Below, in pieces: positions 24,542-33,331 of a stretch of DNA of 51,746 bases (positions are counted from its first letter, which is position 1; each line of letters opens with the position of its first letter). This stretch comes from an uncultured Verrucomicrobia subdivision 3 bacterium. GTDB taxonomy: Bacteria > Verrucomicrobiota > Verrucomicrobiia > Limisphaerales > UBA11358. A program made the translations under genes and the position numbers. The stretch covers positions 1-51,746 of the forward strand of contig CAILMI010000017.1 in the NCBI GenBank assembly GCA_903835255.1. The letters run 5' to 3'. The notes beneath the pieces were generated by a model. The model ran no database searches, was not told where the DNA came from, and worked only from the letters and a program-made list of their open reading frames with translations.

Positions 24542-25465
24542 TTAAGTTGAACTGCCAAAATCTCCGGCTAGGATTCGAGTCAGCGCCACAAACTGGTCCA
24601 AGCTCAGTTTTTCTGCGCGTTCCTGGGGCGAAATTTTCAACGTCTCAAAAGCCGCAGCCAAGGCCTCTGCTGACCAGTCCTGCTTCAATAATTTCAGCAT
24701 CATCTTGCGCCGCTGCGAGAAGGCCCGCTTGACGATTCTCACGAACGCAGGGCGCAGGGCCTCCGGCAGCAGCGGCGTCGCCCGGCGCACCAGGCGGACG
24801 CACGCGGAGTCCACATCCGGCGACGGGAAAAAACATTCCGGGGGAATCTTGAACCAGTCGCGCGGCTCGAAATCAATCTGGACCAGCAGGGTTAGCACTC
24901 CATAGTTGTCGTCATCCGCCCGCGCCATCAGGCGCTTGGCGACCTCCAGCTGCAGCGTGGCCACAATCATCTCCGGCGCGCGCGCGCCGGCGGCGAGCTC
25001 CACTAAAATCGGCGAGGCCACGGAATACGGCAGGTTCGCCACCAGTTTCCAGTCGCTCCAGTCGCGCGGCTCGCGCCGGAGATAGGCCAGCGCATCGTCG
25101 TGCACCAAAAATAAATTGTCAGGCGCACCGGCCGCCGCCGCCGGCTCTTCCCCGGGCGCGGAAGCAACCGGATCGGGCGCGGGAAATTCCCCCGGCCGGG
25201 TGGCCAGATGAAAACGCTCGCACAGCACCTCCACCAGCCGCGCGTCCATTTCAATCGCCAGCACCTCGCCCGCCTGGGCCGCCAGCAACTCCGTCAGCGG
25301 TCCCAGGCCGGGGCCAATTTCGAGCACCTTGTCGGCCGGCTTCAATTGGGCCGCCTCCACGATGCGGCGGAGCTGATTGCCGTCGTGCAGGAAATTCTGG
25401 CCGAGCGAGCGGGTCAGCTGGATGTTCCGCTTCGACAGCCACGACCGCATTTCAGTGAGTGTCAT
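24542..25465 (-). CDS. rsmA: 16S rRNA dimethyladenosine transferase
   Basis: KsgA/RsmA dimethylates the two adjacent adenines in helix 45 of 16S rRNA. Motifs: SLGQNFLHD, VLEIGPGLGPLTELL (SAM motif I), IEMD, VANLPYSV (catalytic NLPY, residues 144-147) and FFPSPDVDSACVRL. An Ala/Pro/Glu-rich insertion of about 30 residues (~88-117, APDPVASAPGEEPAAAAG) separates the acidic motif II from HDDAL. This is not usual in the family and probably forms a surface loop. The stop lies 15 bp from the tandem repeat. Confidence 0.95.
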   Translation of the reverse strand: MTLTEMRSWLSKRNIQLTRSLGQNFLHDGNQLRRIVEAAQLKPADKVLEIGPGLGPLTELLAAQAGEVLAIEMDARLVEVLCERFHLATRPGEFPAPDPVASAPGEEPAAAAGAPDNLFLVHDDALAYLRREPRDWSDWKLVANLPYSVASPILVELAAGARAPEMIVATLQLEVAKRLMARADDDNYGVLTLLVQIDFEPRDWFKIPPECFFPSPDVDSACVRLVRRATPLLPEALRPAFVRIVKRAFSQRRKMMLKLLKQDWSAEALAAAFETLKISPQERAEKLSLDQFVALTRILAGDFGSST

Positions 25466-25517
25466 AGGCAGATAAAAAGGGAGGGCGGTGGATTGCGCTT
25501 TGGCATGAGCGAGAGGG

Positions 25518-26861
25518 TCATCGGCCCGATCTGCGACGCGCTTCCGGGGGGCGGGTTTCGTTCGGGTCCAAAGCCCGAGCCAGCGCGCAAACGGCCCGGG
25601 TGAGTTGCGCCTGGGTAATGGTCAGGGGCGGGGTGAAACCGATGACGTTGCCATGGTCGCCTTCCGGCAGAAACAGGTAACCGTCGCGCAACAGTGTCTT
25701 AATGGCCATCAAGGCCTTCCCAGTGTCAGGCCTGCCGTCGGGCGTGCGCAATTCCAAACCGGCCATCAGGCCGAGTCCGCGGGAAAAGGAGCGGGGCGAG
25801 GCGAGGGACGACAGGAGCTTCAGAAGGACAGCGCCCAGCGCCGCGCTGCGCTGGACAAGTTTGAGCCGGCGGATTTCTGAAATCTGCGCGAGCGCCATGG
25901 CGCAGCCGACGGGATGCCCCAAGAACGTGCTGGTATGGATAGCCTCCCCGGTTGAGGCGGGCCACGCGGCATCCATCACGTCCGCCCGGCCCACGCAGGC
26001 GGACAGCGGGAAGCCGCCGGTGAGCGCTTTGCCCAGACAAATCAGATCAGGAATCACGCGGCTGTGTTCACAGGCAAACCATTTTCCCGTGCGACCAAAG
26101 CCGGTATAGACCTCGTCAAGGAGGAGCAGTGCGCCGTGTTCATCGCACAGCTTGCGGAGCAGCGGCAGAAAGGCCGGGGGCGGGATCTGGATGCCGCCGC
26201 GCGCCTGCACGGGCTCGACCAGGACGGCCCCGATGCGTTCCTGCCAGAACAGGCGCCGGAGGTTTTTTTCGATCCCGGCGAGCTGTTCCGCCCGAGTGGG
26301 AAAGGTCACGAAGTGGCTGAAGGCGCGAAGCTGCGGGCGGAACGGACCGCGGAAATGGCGGCGGTGGGTGGCGTTGAGCGCCCCGTAGCCGAGCCCGTGA
26401 TACCCGCCCTCGAACGCAATCACCCCGGGTTTGCCGGTGGCGAGCAGGGCCGTTTTAAGGGCGGACTCGACGGCCTCAAAACCGGAGTTGCTGAAAATGA
26501 CTTTTCCAGTTTTCGCATTCCCTTTTTTTTGTTTCCCAGAGGCCCAGCGCCCGAAGGTGAGCCGGCTCAGCTCGCGCGCCAGGCGCGCTTTCAGGGCGTG
26601 CGGATGGACGTCGCCCATGGCATGCAGCAGTCGGGCCATCTGCCGCTGGCCGGCCTTGACGACGCGCGGGTTGGCATGACCGGCGGCGGCGACGCCAAAC
26701 GCGGCGGTCAGGTCCAGATACTGCTTTCCCTCCGCGTCCCAAACCCGGACGCCCCGGGCGCGTTCCCAGACAATCGGCCACGACCCGTCCGGCTCGGTGA
26801 ACAGGACGTTGCGCGATTCGTAGTCGCGCAGCAGTTGAAGAGTGTGGCGGGTTTGACTCAT
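25518..26861 (-). CDS. Class III PLP aminotransferase
   Basis: Fold-type I aminotransferase of the GABA/acetylornithine/adenosylmethionine group. The PLP site is LLLLDEVYTGFGRTG (Asp249) with Schiff-base Lys278 in DLICLGKALTGGFPLS. The substrate side shows FSNSGFEAVESALKTALLATG. The natural amino donor cannot be assigned by eye; a 4-aminobutyrate-type enzyme is plausible. It starts 1 bp after the queE stop, so co-expression with queE is likely, although there is no evident pathway link. Confidence 0.88.
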   Translation of the reverse strand: MSQTRHTLQLLRDYESRNVLFTEPDGSWPIVWERARGVRVWDAEGKQYLDLTAAFGVAAAGHANPRVVKAGQRQMARLLHAMGDVHPHALKARLARELSRLTFGRWASGKQKKGNAKTGKVIFSNSGFEAVESALKTALLATGKPGVIAFEGGYHGLGYGALNATHRRHFRGPFRPQLRAFSHFVTFPTRAEQLAGIEKNLRRLFWQERIGAVLVEPVQARGGIQIPPPAFLPLLRKLCDEHGALLLLDEVYTGFGRTGKWFACEHSRVIPDLICLGKALTGGFPLSACVGRADVMDAAWPASTGEAIHTSTFLGHPVGCAMALAQISEIRRLKLVQRSAALGAVLLKLLSSLASPRSFSRGLGLMAGLELRTPDGRPDTGKALMAIKTLLRDGYLFLPEGDHGNVIGFTPPLTITQAQLTRAVCALARALDPNETRPPEARRRSGR

Positions 26862-26862
26862 T

Positions 26863-27612
26863 TCAAACCCCGCGCTTTTCTGCGGGCCAGATGATTTTAT
26901 GCTGCTGAATTTGAAAGCGGACCGGCAGGGCGTCGGCGATGATCCGTTCGGCCAGCTCGCGCCGGGTGAGGGGCGTGAGTCCGGCGGGGACTTTTTTCAG
27001 CACCGGGCTCTGCTGCTCCGGCGCCAGCGGATGCACCCACGAAAAAAGCAGCGGACAAAGGGAGGCCAGCCGGTGCGTGGCGATCTGCTGCCTGGCCCAT
27101 TCGTAATCCTCCACAGTGCTGATGACGAACTTGATTTCGTCCGCGGCCGTCAGGTGGGCGAGATTCTCAAACCGGTTGCGAGCGACCTCGCCGCTGGCCG
27201 GGCATTTCAAATCCACAATGCGGCGGACCCGCGGATCGATTTTTGAAATGTCGTGCGCGCCGCTGGTTTCGAGCAGGACGGTGTATCCCGCGGCGCAGAG
27301 CTGCTGCATCAGCGGGATTGAATTTTTCTGGAGCAGGGGTTCGCCTCCCGTCAGTTCCACGAGCGGCAGCCGGGAAGCATGCCCGGCGCCCGGCGGGGCC
27401 GCGTAGGGGCGCGCCAGGCGGTCCACTTCCGAAAGAATTTCCGCGAGCGTCCGCTTTTTACCCTGAGTGAAGGCATAGGCGGTGTCGCAGTAGGAGCAGC
27501 GCAGGTCGCAGGCGGTGAGGCGGATGAAAATGCACGGCAGCCCGGCAAAGGTGCTTTCCCCCTGCAGGCTCAGATAGACTTCGTTGACGACGAGCGTGTC
27601 ACTCACGCCCAC
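26863..27612 (-). CDS. queE: 7-carboxy-7-deazaguanine synthase
   Basis: Radical SAM enzyme making CDG in the queuosine/7-deazaguanine pathway. The cluster-binding motif is CDLRCSYC (Cys35, Cys39, Cys42), the CX3CX2C variant. It is preceded by the QueE signature SLQGESTFAGLPCIFIRL and followed by ELTGGEPLLQ. The length (249) is normal. No queC, queD or queF is nearby in the window. It is divergent from the secreted protease gene and followed directly by a class III aminotransferase. Confidence 0.93.
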   Translation of the reverse strand: MGVSDTLVVNEVYLSLQGESTFAGLPCIFIRLTACDLRCSYCDTAYAFTQGKKRTLAEILSEVDRLARPYAAPPGAGHASRLPLVELTGGEPLLQKNSIPLMQQLCAAGYTVLLETSGAHDISKIDPRVRRIVDLKCPASGEVARNRFENLAHLTAADEIKFVISTVEDYEWARQQIATHRLASLCPLLFSWVHPLAPEQQSPVLKKVPAGLTPLTRRELAERIIADALPVRFQIQQHKIIWPAEKRGV

Positions 27613-27709
27613 AGACTAGCGGGACCGCCGGAAAAATGAAATGCACTTTGCAGTTTGGATTTTTGGCGGGAAATGGATTATTTTACGGCACCAACGACTG
27701 CAAGGTTTG

Positions 27710-29299
27710 ATGAAACGATTAATAAGTCATGCCTCCGTGATGGCCATGGTCTGGATGGCCTGCTTTGCCCTGCCGGTACGGGCTCAATACCTGGACCCCA
27801 TTGGTGCAACAGCTTTAAGGGCGGTCACGACCAATTTGAACGGCGCGAGCATCAAAGTCGGCCAGGTCGAGGCGGGATACGAGTCGGCGACCAATTGGCA
27901 GGTGAATCCGGGTGTTATTGGGCAGCCGACAAGCGTGTTCACTTATTATTATGGCACCTCCCCTTATTTCACGGTCGGCAGCGCCAGCACCTATCCCAAC
28001 TCGCTCGGCGGGCCCTCCGGCCACGCCAATATTGTAGCGGGTGTTTTTTACGGCATAACCAACGGCGTGGCGACCAACCTGGCACATATAAATAATTACG
28101 ACGCCGATACATTCGTTAATTACTACGTCAATCAACTTCGCCCGATCCCCGAGCGGATCGTGAACCAAAGTTTTACTTTCGGCACCTACAGCACCAATGT
28201 GGATCAAATTTATGATAACTATGCGGCTCAATTTGGCGTGCTGCTTATCTCCGGCGCCGGGTTCGGCGGGCAGCCGGTCTACACCCCGGCAACCTGCTAC
28301 AACGGCGTAGGCGTCGGGTCCTACGTCTGGAACACGCCCGACGGTCCGACGCCCGACGGCCGGAGCAAGCCGGACATCATTGCCGCGGGCTTCTCAGAGA
28401 CGAGCTACACCACCCCCCAGGTTTCCGGCGCGGCGGCGTTACTGATGCAGGCCGGATTGCGGGGCGACGGCGGCAGCGGGAGTATCACGAATTGGGCCGT
28501 GGACATCCGCACCTTGAAGGCGCTGCTGCTGAACGGCGCAGTGAAGCCGCTGGGCTGGACAAATTCCCCTGCCGCGCCGCTGGACGCCCGCTACGGCGCG
28601 GGCATGCTGAACGTATTGAACTCTTACCAGCAGCTCGCGGGCGGCAAACGCGGCAGCATCGTCTCCACAACCAACGCTCCCGGCGGCGCCCATCCGCCCA
28701 CCGGGGCGGCAGGAACTGTGGCCGTTTTGAGCGGCTGGGATTACGGCACCAACACCAGCGGCAAATCGCCGTCCCCGTATGAGGCCGTGAACCATTATTA
28801 TTTTAATGTGACGAACAAGTGGGCGGGAGCCCGGTTCACCGCCACTGCCACGCTTGTGTGGAACCGGCAGGCCAGTCAAACCGCGATCAATAATCTCGAT
28901 CTTTTTTTGTATGACACCGCCAACAGCAATCTGGTCCTGTGCAGCACCAGCCGGGTGGACAATGTGGAGCATCTCTACAAGACAAACCTCGCGCAGGGCC
29001 GATATGATCTGCAAGTCTGGAAAGCGGGCGGCTCCGGCATTGTTAGCGCGGCGGAGCCCTATGCGCTGGCGTTTGAATTTTTCTCGGACACGCTGAGCCT
29101 CAGCCGGTCCGGGACGAATGCGGTGATCTCCTGGCCGGTTTACCCGGACGGATTCCTGGTGGAAAGCGCGACCAATCTGGCGGCGCCGGCCTGGATCACG
29201 AACACCCTGCCGGCAGTCATCACGAATGGCAGCAATCGCATTTTGCTGCCGGCGACGAATGGGACCCAATTCTTCCGGCTGCGCCGCCCTGATTTTTGA
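27710..29299 (+). CDS. Secreted subtilisin-like (S8) protein with Glu at the Asp site
   Basis: A signal peptide (MKRLISHASVMAMVWMACFA.., cut after VRA) precedes an S8 fold. His105 is in GGPSGHANIVAG, the oxyanion Asn152 in RIVNQSF and Ser232 in SETSYTTPQVSGAAALL. The catalytic Asp position reads VGQVEAGY, giving Glu54. A beta-rich domain (TATLVWNRQAS..NNLDLFLYD) follows, then a C-terminal [16 protein letters not shown] tail common on exported proteins of Verrucomicrobia. ATG 27,710 follows CAAGG; the longer open frame from 27,641 is less likely. Its last 80 bp overlap thiD on the other strand. Activity is uncertain. Confidence 0.8.
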   Translation: MKRLISHASVMAMVWMACFALPVRAQYLDPIGATALRAVTTNLNGASIKVGQVEAGYESATNWQVNPGVIGQPTSVFTYYYGTSPYFTVGSASTYPNSLGGPSGHANIVAGVFYGITNGVATNLAHINNYDADTFVNYYVNQLRPIPERIVNQSFTFGTYSTNVDQIYDNYAAQFGVLLISGAGFGGQPVYTPATCYNGVGVGSYVWNTPDGPTPDGRSKPDIIAAGFSETSYTTPQVSGAAALLMQAGLRGDGGSGSITNWAVDIRTLKALLLNGAVKPLGWTNSPAAPLDARYGAGMLNVLNSYQQLAGGKRGSIVSTTNAPGGAHPPTGAAGTVAVLSGWDYGTNTSGKSPSPYEAVNHYYFNVTNKWAGARFTATATLVWNRQASQTAINNLDLFLYDTANSNLVLCSTSRVDNVEHLYKTNLAQGRYDLQVWKAGGSGIVSAAEPYALAFEFFSDTLSLSRSGTNAVISWPVYPDGFLVESATNLAAPAWITNTLPAVITNGSNRILLPATNGTQFFRLRRPDF

Positions 29300-30092
29300 C
29301 CCGCACACTTCCCAGGGCAAAATGGCTGCCGACCCGGTAGCTGCGGGCGATGGCGTTCGTGATGAAATTTTTCCCGAGGGTCACCGCGGACGGCAAATCG
29401 TGGCCGAGCGCGAGCGCCGCGCAAATCGCCGCGGAATAGGTGCAGCCTGTGCCATGCGTGGATACGCCTCTCACGAACGGGGCGGACAGCAGCAGCTCGG
29501 TTTTGCCATCAAAGAAAACGTCCAGCGCCTCGCGGGAATTCTTCAGGTGGCCGCCTTTCAGGAGCACCGCGCCGCCGTAGCGCATATGGATTTCGCGCGC
29601 CGCAGCGCGCATTTGCTCCGGGGAGGAGATTTTTGTGCCGGCCAGGATTTCCGCCTCATCGAGGTTGGGGGTGATTAGCGCGGCCAACGGCAGCAGTTTT
29701 TCCCTCAGGTTTTTTTCCGCCGACGACTGCAGGAGCCGCGCGCCGCGGGTGGATACCATCAGCGGATCCACGATCACGGGGCATTTCACGCCCCGGAGGA
29801 TTGCAGCGACAGCGCGGACGTTTTCGGTGGAAAAGAGCATCCCGATTTTTACCGCCGCCGGTTTTAATTCTTCGAAGACGGCTTCGATCTGCTGCCGCAG
29901 CATTTTGGCCGAACACGCTTCCACGCCGAGCATTCGCCGGGGATTTTGCGCGGTGAGGCAGGCGATGGCGCTGGCGCCGTGAACGCCGAGTGCGGCGAAT
30001 GTTTTCAGATCGGCCTGGATTCCGGCTCCGCCGCCGCTGTCGGAGCCGGCAATGGTGAGCGCGACGGGAAGGATGGGGCGCTTAGTTCGCAT
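29220..30092 (-). CDS. thiD: Hydroxymethylpyrimidine (phosphate) kinase
   Basis: Phosphorylates HMP and HMP-P for thiamine synthesis. Motifs: [64 protein letters not shown] and the catalytic [15 protein letters not shown] 30,092 is the family start; the longer frame to 30,182 overlaps polX. The last ~25 residues (after SHFALG) are Gly/Ser/Cys-rich and lie in the 80-bp antisense overlap with the protease gene. They look like an extension gained by loss of an earlier stop. ThiE is 25 kb away. Confidence 0.93.
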   Translation of the reverse strand: MRTKRPILPVALTIAGSDSGGGAGIQADLKTFAALGVHGASAIACLTAQNPRRMLGVEACSAKMLRQQIEAVFEELKPAAVKIGMLFSTENVRAVAAILRGVKCPVIVDPLMVSTRGARLLQSSAEKNLREKLLPLAALITPNLDEAEILAGTKISSPEQMRAAAREIHMRYGGAVLLKGGHLKNSREALDVFFDGKTELLLSAPFVRGVSTHGTGCTYSAAICAALALGHDLPSAVTLGKNFITNAIARSYRVGSHFALGSVRVKNQGGAAGRIGSHSSPAAKCDCCHS

Positions 30093-30191
30093 GGCCCCAG
30101 AAATTAGCGGAAAAGCGCCGCTGGAAAAGCACCAAACTCGAGGGGCTCTCCGGGGCTTGGAATTTGAGGCCGGTTGCCTCATAGTGGGCGC

Positions 30192-31961
30192 ATGGACAAA
30201 GAGAAGGTAGCGGAAATCCTGGTGGAGATTGGCGTGCTGCTGGAATTGAAGGGGGAAAATCCTTTCAAGACGCGGGCCTACGCGAATGCGGCGCGGACCC
30301 TGGAGGGGCTGCAGGAGCCGCTGGAGACGCTCGTCGCGGAAAAACGGCTGGGCGCTGTCAAGGGAATCGGGGCGGCGCTGGAAGAGAAAATCACCGAATT
30401 GGTGGAAACAGGAGCCCTGGGTTATTACGAAAAATTGAAGAGTTCGATCCCGCCCGGGTTGATCGAGATGCTGCAGGTGCCGGGGCTGGGGCCCAAAAAA
30501 ATACGGGCGTTGAACCAGGGGCTGGGGGTGGATTCCATCCCGCTGCTGGAAGCCGCCTGCCAGGCGGGGCGGGTGGCGGCCCTGGCCGGGTTCGGAGAAA
30601 AGACGCAGACGAACTTATTGGAGGGGATGGCGCGCCTGCGGACGTATGCCAGCAAGCATATGCTCAGTCGCGCGCTGGCCGCCGCCGAGCCGCTGCTGGA
30701 GGAATTGCGCCAGCATCCGGATGTGATCCGCTGCAGCACCGCAGGCAGTTTGCGGAGGTTCAAGGAAGTGGTCGGCGACATCGACCTGCTGGCCTCGTCG
30801 TCGCAGCCAGCCGGGGTGATTAGTTTTTTTGTTTCGCAGCCGGGCATTCTAAAGGTGACCGCGCAGGGCGAGACGAAGGCAAGCGTGATTCTGGCCGGGG
30901 GAGTTCAGTGTGATTTGCGGGTGGTGAGCGACGCGGAGTTTCCCTTCGCGCTGGCGTACTTCACCGGGAGCAAGGAGCACAACATCGTCATGCGGCAGCG
31001 GGCGATCCAGCGCGGCCTGCGCCTCAATGAATACGGGCTCTTCCAGTCGCAGGAGGAGACGCGGGACCCCGCGCTGCGGGTGGCCTGCCTGACGGAGGAG
31101 GATATTTTTGCGAAGCTGGACCTGGTCTACGTGCCGCCAGAATTGCGGGAGGATCACGGCGAATTTTCAGCGGCGGAAAAGAACGCGCTGCCAAGGCTGG
31201 TGGAATGGACGGACCTGAGGGGAGCTCTGCACAATCATTCGGAATGGAGTGACGGGCACGGCACGCTGCGGGAGATCGCGGAGCACATGGAGGGGCTCGG
31301 CTTGGAATATTGGGCGATCACCGACCACTCCCGGGCGTCGTTCCAGGCCAATGGGCTGGATGCCCAACGGGTGCGGGCACAGATGGCGGAGATCCAGCAA
31401 TTGAATGCGGCGATTTCCGGGCGCGGCGGCGATTTCCGGCTATTGACGGGCAGCGAGGTGGATATTTTGAAGGAAGGGCTGGATTTCGATGATGATCTGC
31501 TGGCGGAGATGGATGTGGTCGTGGCCAGCCTGCATGTGCCCAGCAGCAGCGAGGCGGAAAACACCCGGCGCCTCATCCGCGCGGCGGAGAATCCCTGGGT
31601 CCACATGCTCGGCCACCTGACGGGGCGGCTGCTTTTAGAGCGCGAACCCTATCCGGTGAATATTCATGCGGTGCTGGATGCCTGCGCGGAAACCGGCACC
31701 TGGGTGGAGCTGAACTGCAATCCGCGGCGGTTTGACTTGGACTGGCGGCACTGGCCCTACGCCAAGAGCCGGGGGGTCAAGTGCGTCATCAATCCTGATG
31801 CACACCGGAACGAACACGCCGGATTCCTGCGGCTGGGCGCCGGAATCGCCCGAAAAAGCTGGCTGGAAAAAGGGGATGTCATCAATGCCCTGCCCTTAAA
31901 ATCGCTCCTGAACCAGCTGAAACACAAGCGGGCGAAAAAAGGATCGGTAAAAGCCATTTAA
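30192..31961 (+). CDS. polX: DNA polymerase X with C-terminal PHP domain
   Basis: Bacterial/archaeal PolX, a gap-filling repair polymerase with a Mn-dependent 3'-5' exonuclease. Helix-hairpin-helix regions lie at ~50-110 ([23 protein letters not shown]). The palm has the metal Asps in [11 protein letters not shown] (Asp196, Asp198) and Asp241 (QCDLRVV). The PHP domain from ~340 has [11 protein letters not shown] (His347, His349) and AITDHSRA (Asp378, His379). The start is ATG 30,192, about 100 bp from the divergent thiD start. Full length (589 aa) and all key residues are present. Confidence 0.95.
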   Translation: MDKEKVAEILVEIGVLLELKGENPFKTRAYANAARTLEGLQEPLETLVAEKRLGAVKGIGAALEEKITELVETGALGYYEKLKSSIPPGLIEMLQVPGLGPKKIRALNQGLGVDSIPLLEAACQAGRVAALAGFGEKTQTNLLEGMARLRTYASKHMLSRALAAAEPLLEELRQHPDVIRCSTAGSLRRFKEVVGDIDLLASSSQPAGVISFFVSQPGILKVTAQGETKASVILAGGVQCDLRVVSDAEFPFALAYFTGSKEHNIVMRQRAIQRGLRLNEYGLFQSQEETRDPALRVACLTEEDIFAKLDLVYVPPELREDHGEFSAAEKNALPRLVEWTDLRGALHNHSEWSDGHGTLREIAEHMEGLGLEYWAITDHSRASFQANGLDAQRVRAQMAEIQQLNAAISGRGGDFRLLTGSEVDILKEGLDFDDDLLAEMDVVVASLHVPSSSEAENTRRLIRAAENPWVHMLGHLTGRLLLEREPYPVNIHAVLDACAETGTWVELNCNPRRFDLDWRHWPYAKSRGVKCVINPDAHRNEHAGFLRLGAGIARKSWLEKGDVINALPLKSLLNQLKHKRAKKGSVKAI

Positions 31962-32137
31962 CCCGAATTCTGAAATAAGGTAAGGATGGCGCGCTGCGCC
32001 GTCCCGGTCGCCGAGCGCAGCGCCAGGCGACGAAGCGAGTGGGGTGGCGCGGGAAACCGGGCACCATTGGTTCCGCCCGCTCCGCGCGGGCGGGGACAGC
32101 GCGATGCCCCTCCCCACTTCGACGTTCGGCTTAAATC
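31962..32137. repeat. Interspersed repeat, copy D (inverted ends)
   Basis: Begins right after the polX stop with TTAACCCGAATTCTGAAATAAGG (first 20 bases fit the family end) and finishes with CTTCGACGTTCGGCTTAAA, its imperfect inverse. The interior is palindromic and GC-rich (GGCGCGCTGCGCC, CCGCCCGCTCCGCGCGGGCGG) and shares CAGCGCCAGGCGACG with positions 3-17. No coding frame. Confidence 0.6.
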
Positions 32138-32140
32138 TGA

Positions 32141-32168
32141 TTGACAGTGGCGGGATGGAAATTAATCT
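32141..32168 (+). promoter_or_regulatory. Promoter for the outer-membrane protein
   Basis: TTGACA at 32,141-32,146, a 16-bp spacer, then TAATCT at 32,163-32,168, 50 bp before the ATG at 32,218. The spacer and downstream bases carry an imperfect inverted repeat, GGGATGG (from 32,152) with CCCATCC (from 32,177), which could be an operator or mRNA hairpin. Confidence 0.5.
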
Positions 32169-32217
32169 CAATTATTCCCATCCGATCTGACTGGGAAATA
32201 ATAAAACCTCGTACTCT

Positions 32218-33180
32218 ATGAAAAACAAAAAAATAGTGACCCAATGGACCAGCGGCGCCCTGCTCGCTGGAATAACTCTCCTGAGTCTGCCGGCATCCGC
32301 GCAGAATGTGGAGAGCCTGGACAGCGGCGTTTCCACTCCGGCTCCCGTCGAGCAGGTGCAGCCGGCGGATCATTCCGGTCTGCTACCGGTGACGGTGTCT
32401 TCAGGGGTATCGGAGCAGTTCAATACCTCCATCAACACGGACGGATCCTTTTCGCTCACCCGCTTCAAAGCCGGCGTGAGGGCCCCGGTCCGCTTGAATG
32501 ACGATTTCGTGCTCGGCACCACCTTCCGGTACCAGCTGGATTCCTATGATTTCCAGAGCTCCCCGGATTATTCATGGCACAACATCAACACCCTCGCCGT
32601 CTCCTCAATCCTGGCCTGGCGGGTGGATGATGTCTGGTCCGTGTACGGCGGCGGATTCGTGCGGCTGTCGGCGGAATCCTCCGCGTCCCTGGGCGATGGC
32701 GTCAACGGCGGCGGCGTGGCAGGCTTCAACTACAAGGTGGACGATACCCTGCGAGTGGGCGCCGGCCTGGCGGTCATCAGCGTGCTTGAAGACAGCGCCC
32801 GCGTGCTGCCGATCCTCACGGCCAAATGGAAGTTCGATGAAGACTTCCGCCTGGACCTGGGCTTGGCCGATATCGCCACCATGGGCTACGGCGCGGATCT
32901 GAAATGGTTTTTCAACCCCGAGCTTGAGTTCACCCTGGGAGTCCAGTACCACCGCTCCCGCTTCCGCGTGGGCCAGGACAACAGCATTGGTCAGGAGCAG
33001 GCCACAACCGTATTCGTCGGGCCCACCTGGCACGCCTGTCCTAACATGGATGTCACCGGGTACGTCGGATTGGCCGCTGGCGGCCAGTTGCGCGCGGAGG
33101 ACAGCGCCGGCCAAAAAACGGCTCAGTCCGACTACAGCACGGCCGCCGTGCTCGGCCTGAACGCCTCGGTCCGGTTTTGA
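32218..33180 (+). CDS. Outer-membrane beta-barrel protein, unknown function
   Basis: A Sec signal peptide (TSGALLAGITLLSLPASAQ) is followed by alternating hydrophobic/polar strands across the whole mature chain and a C-terminal Phe (NASVRF), the mark of BAM-assembled outer-membrane proteins. Strand-like segments include FVLGTTFRYQLDSYDF, WSVYGGGFVRLSAES and PELEFTLGVQYHRSRF. The length (320 aa) is compatible with a 10-14 strand barrel. It has its own promoter and a perfect hairpin after the stop, so it is monocistronic. No substrate can be named. Confidence 0.78.
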   Translation: MKNKKIVTQWTSGALLAGITLLSLPASAQNVESLDSGVSTPAPVEQVQPADHSGLLPVTVSSGVSEQFNTSINTDGSFSLTRFKAGVRAPVRLNDDFVLGTTFRYQLDSYDFQSSPDYSWHNINTLAVSSILAWRVDDVWSVYGGGFVRLSAESSASLGDGVNGGGVAGFNYKVDDTLRVGAGLAVISVLEDSARVLPILTAKWKFDEDFRLDLGLADIATMGYGADLKWFFNPELEFTLGVQYHRSRFRVGQDNSIGQEQATTVFVGPTWHACPNMDVTGYVGLAAGGQLRAEDSAGQKTAQSDYSTAAVLGLNASVRF

Positions 33181-33185
33181 ATTGC

Positions 33186-33214
33186 GCCGGCCGCTCCTAC
33201 CCGGAGCGGCCGGC
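33186..33214 (+). terminator. Perfect 12-bp hairpin after the outer-membrane protein gene
   Basis: GCCGGCCGCTCC, loop TACCC, GGAGCGGCCGGC. It starts 5 bp after the stop codon but is not followed by a T-run. It could act as a transcript-end stabiliser or a weak or Rho-assisted terminator. Confidence 0.6.
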
Positions 33215-33298
33215 GACTTCAGCATCGGAAGAGCCAGCACCGCAGCCCCCCCGCCGGACCAATAAAATTCAAAACGCGCTTGCCATTGACCCTCGCTT

Positions 33299-33312
33299 GT
33301 GAAAAATTTCAC
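33299..33312. promoter_or_regulatory. 14-bp palindrome upstream of class V aminotransferase
   Basis: GTGAAAAATTTCAC is a perfect inverted repeat 19 bp before the ATG at 33,332 and just after TTGACC (33,286-33,291). Its place suggests a repressor operator over the promoter or start region; no regulator is identified. Confidence 0.35.
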
Positions 33313-33331
33313 GAGGTAATTTTAAAAATTT

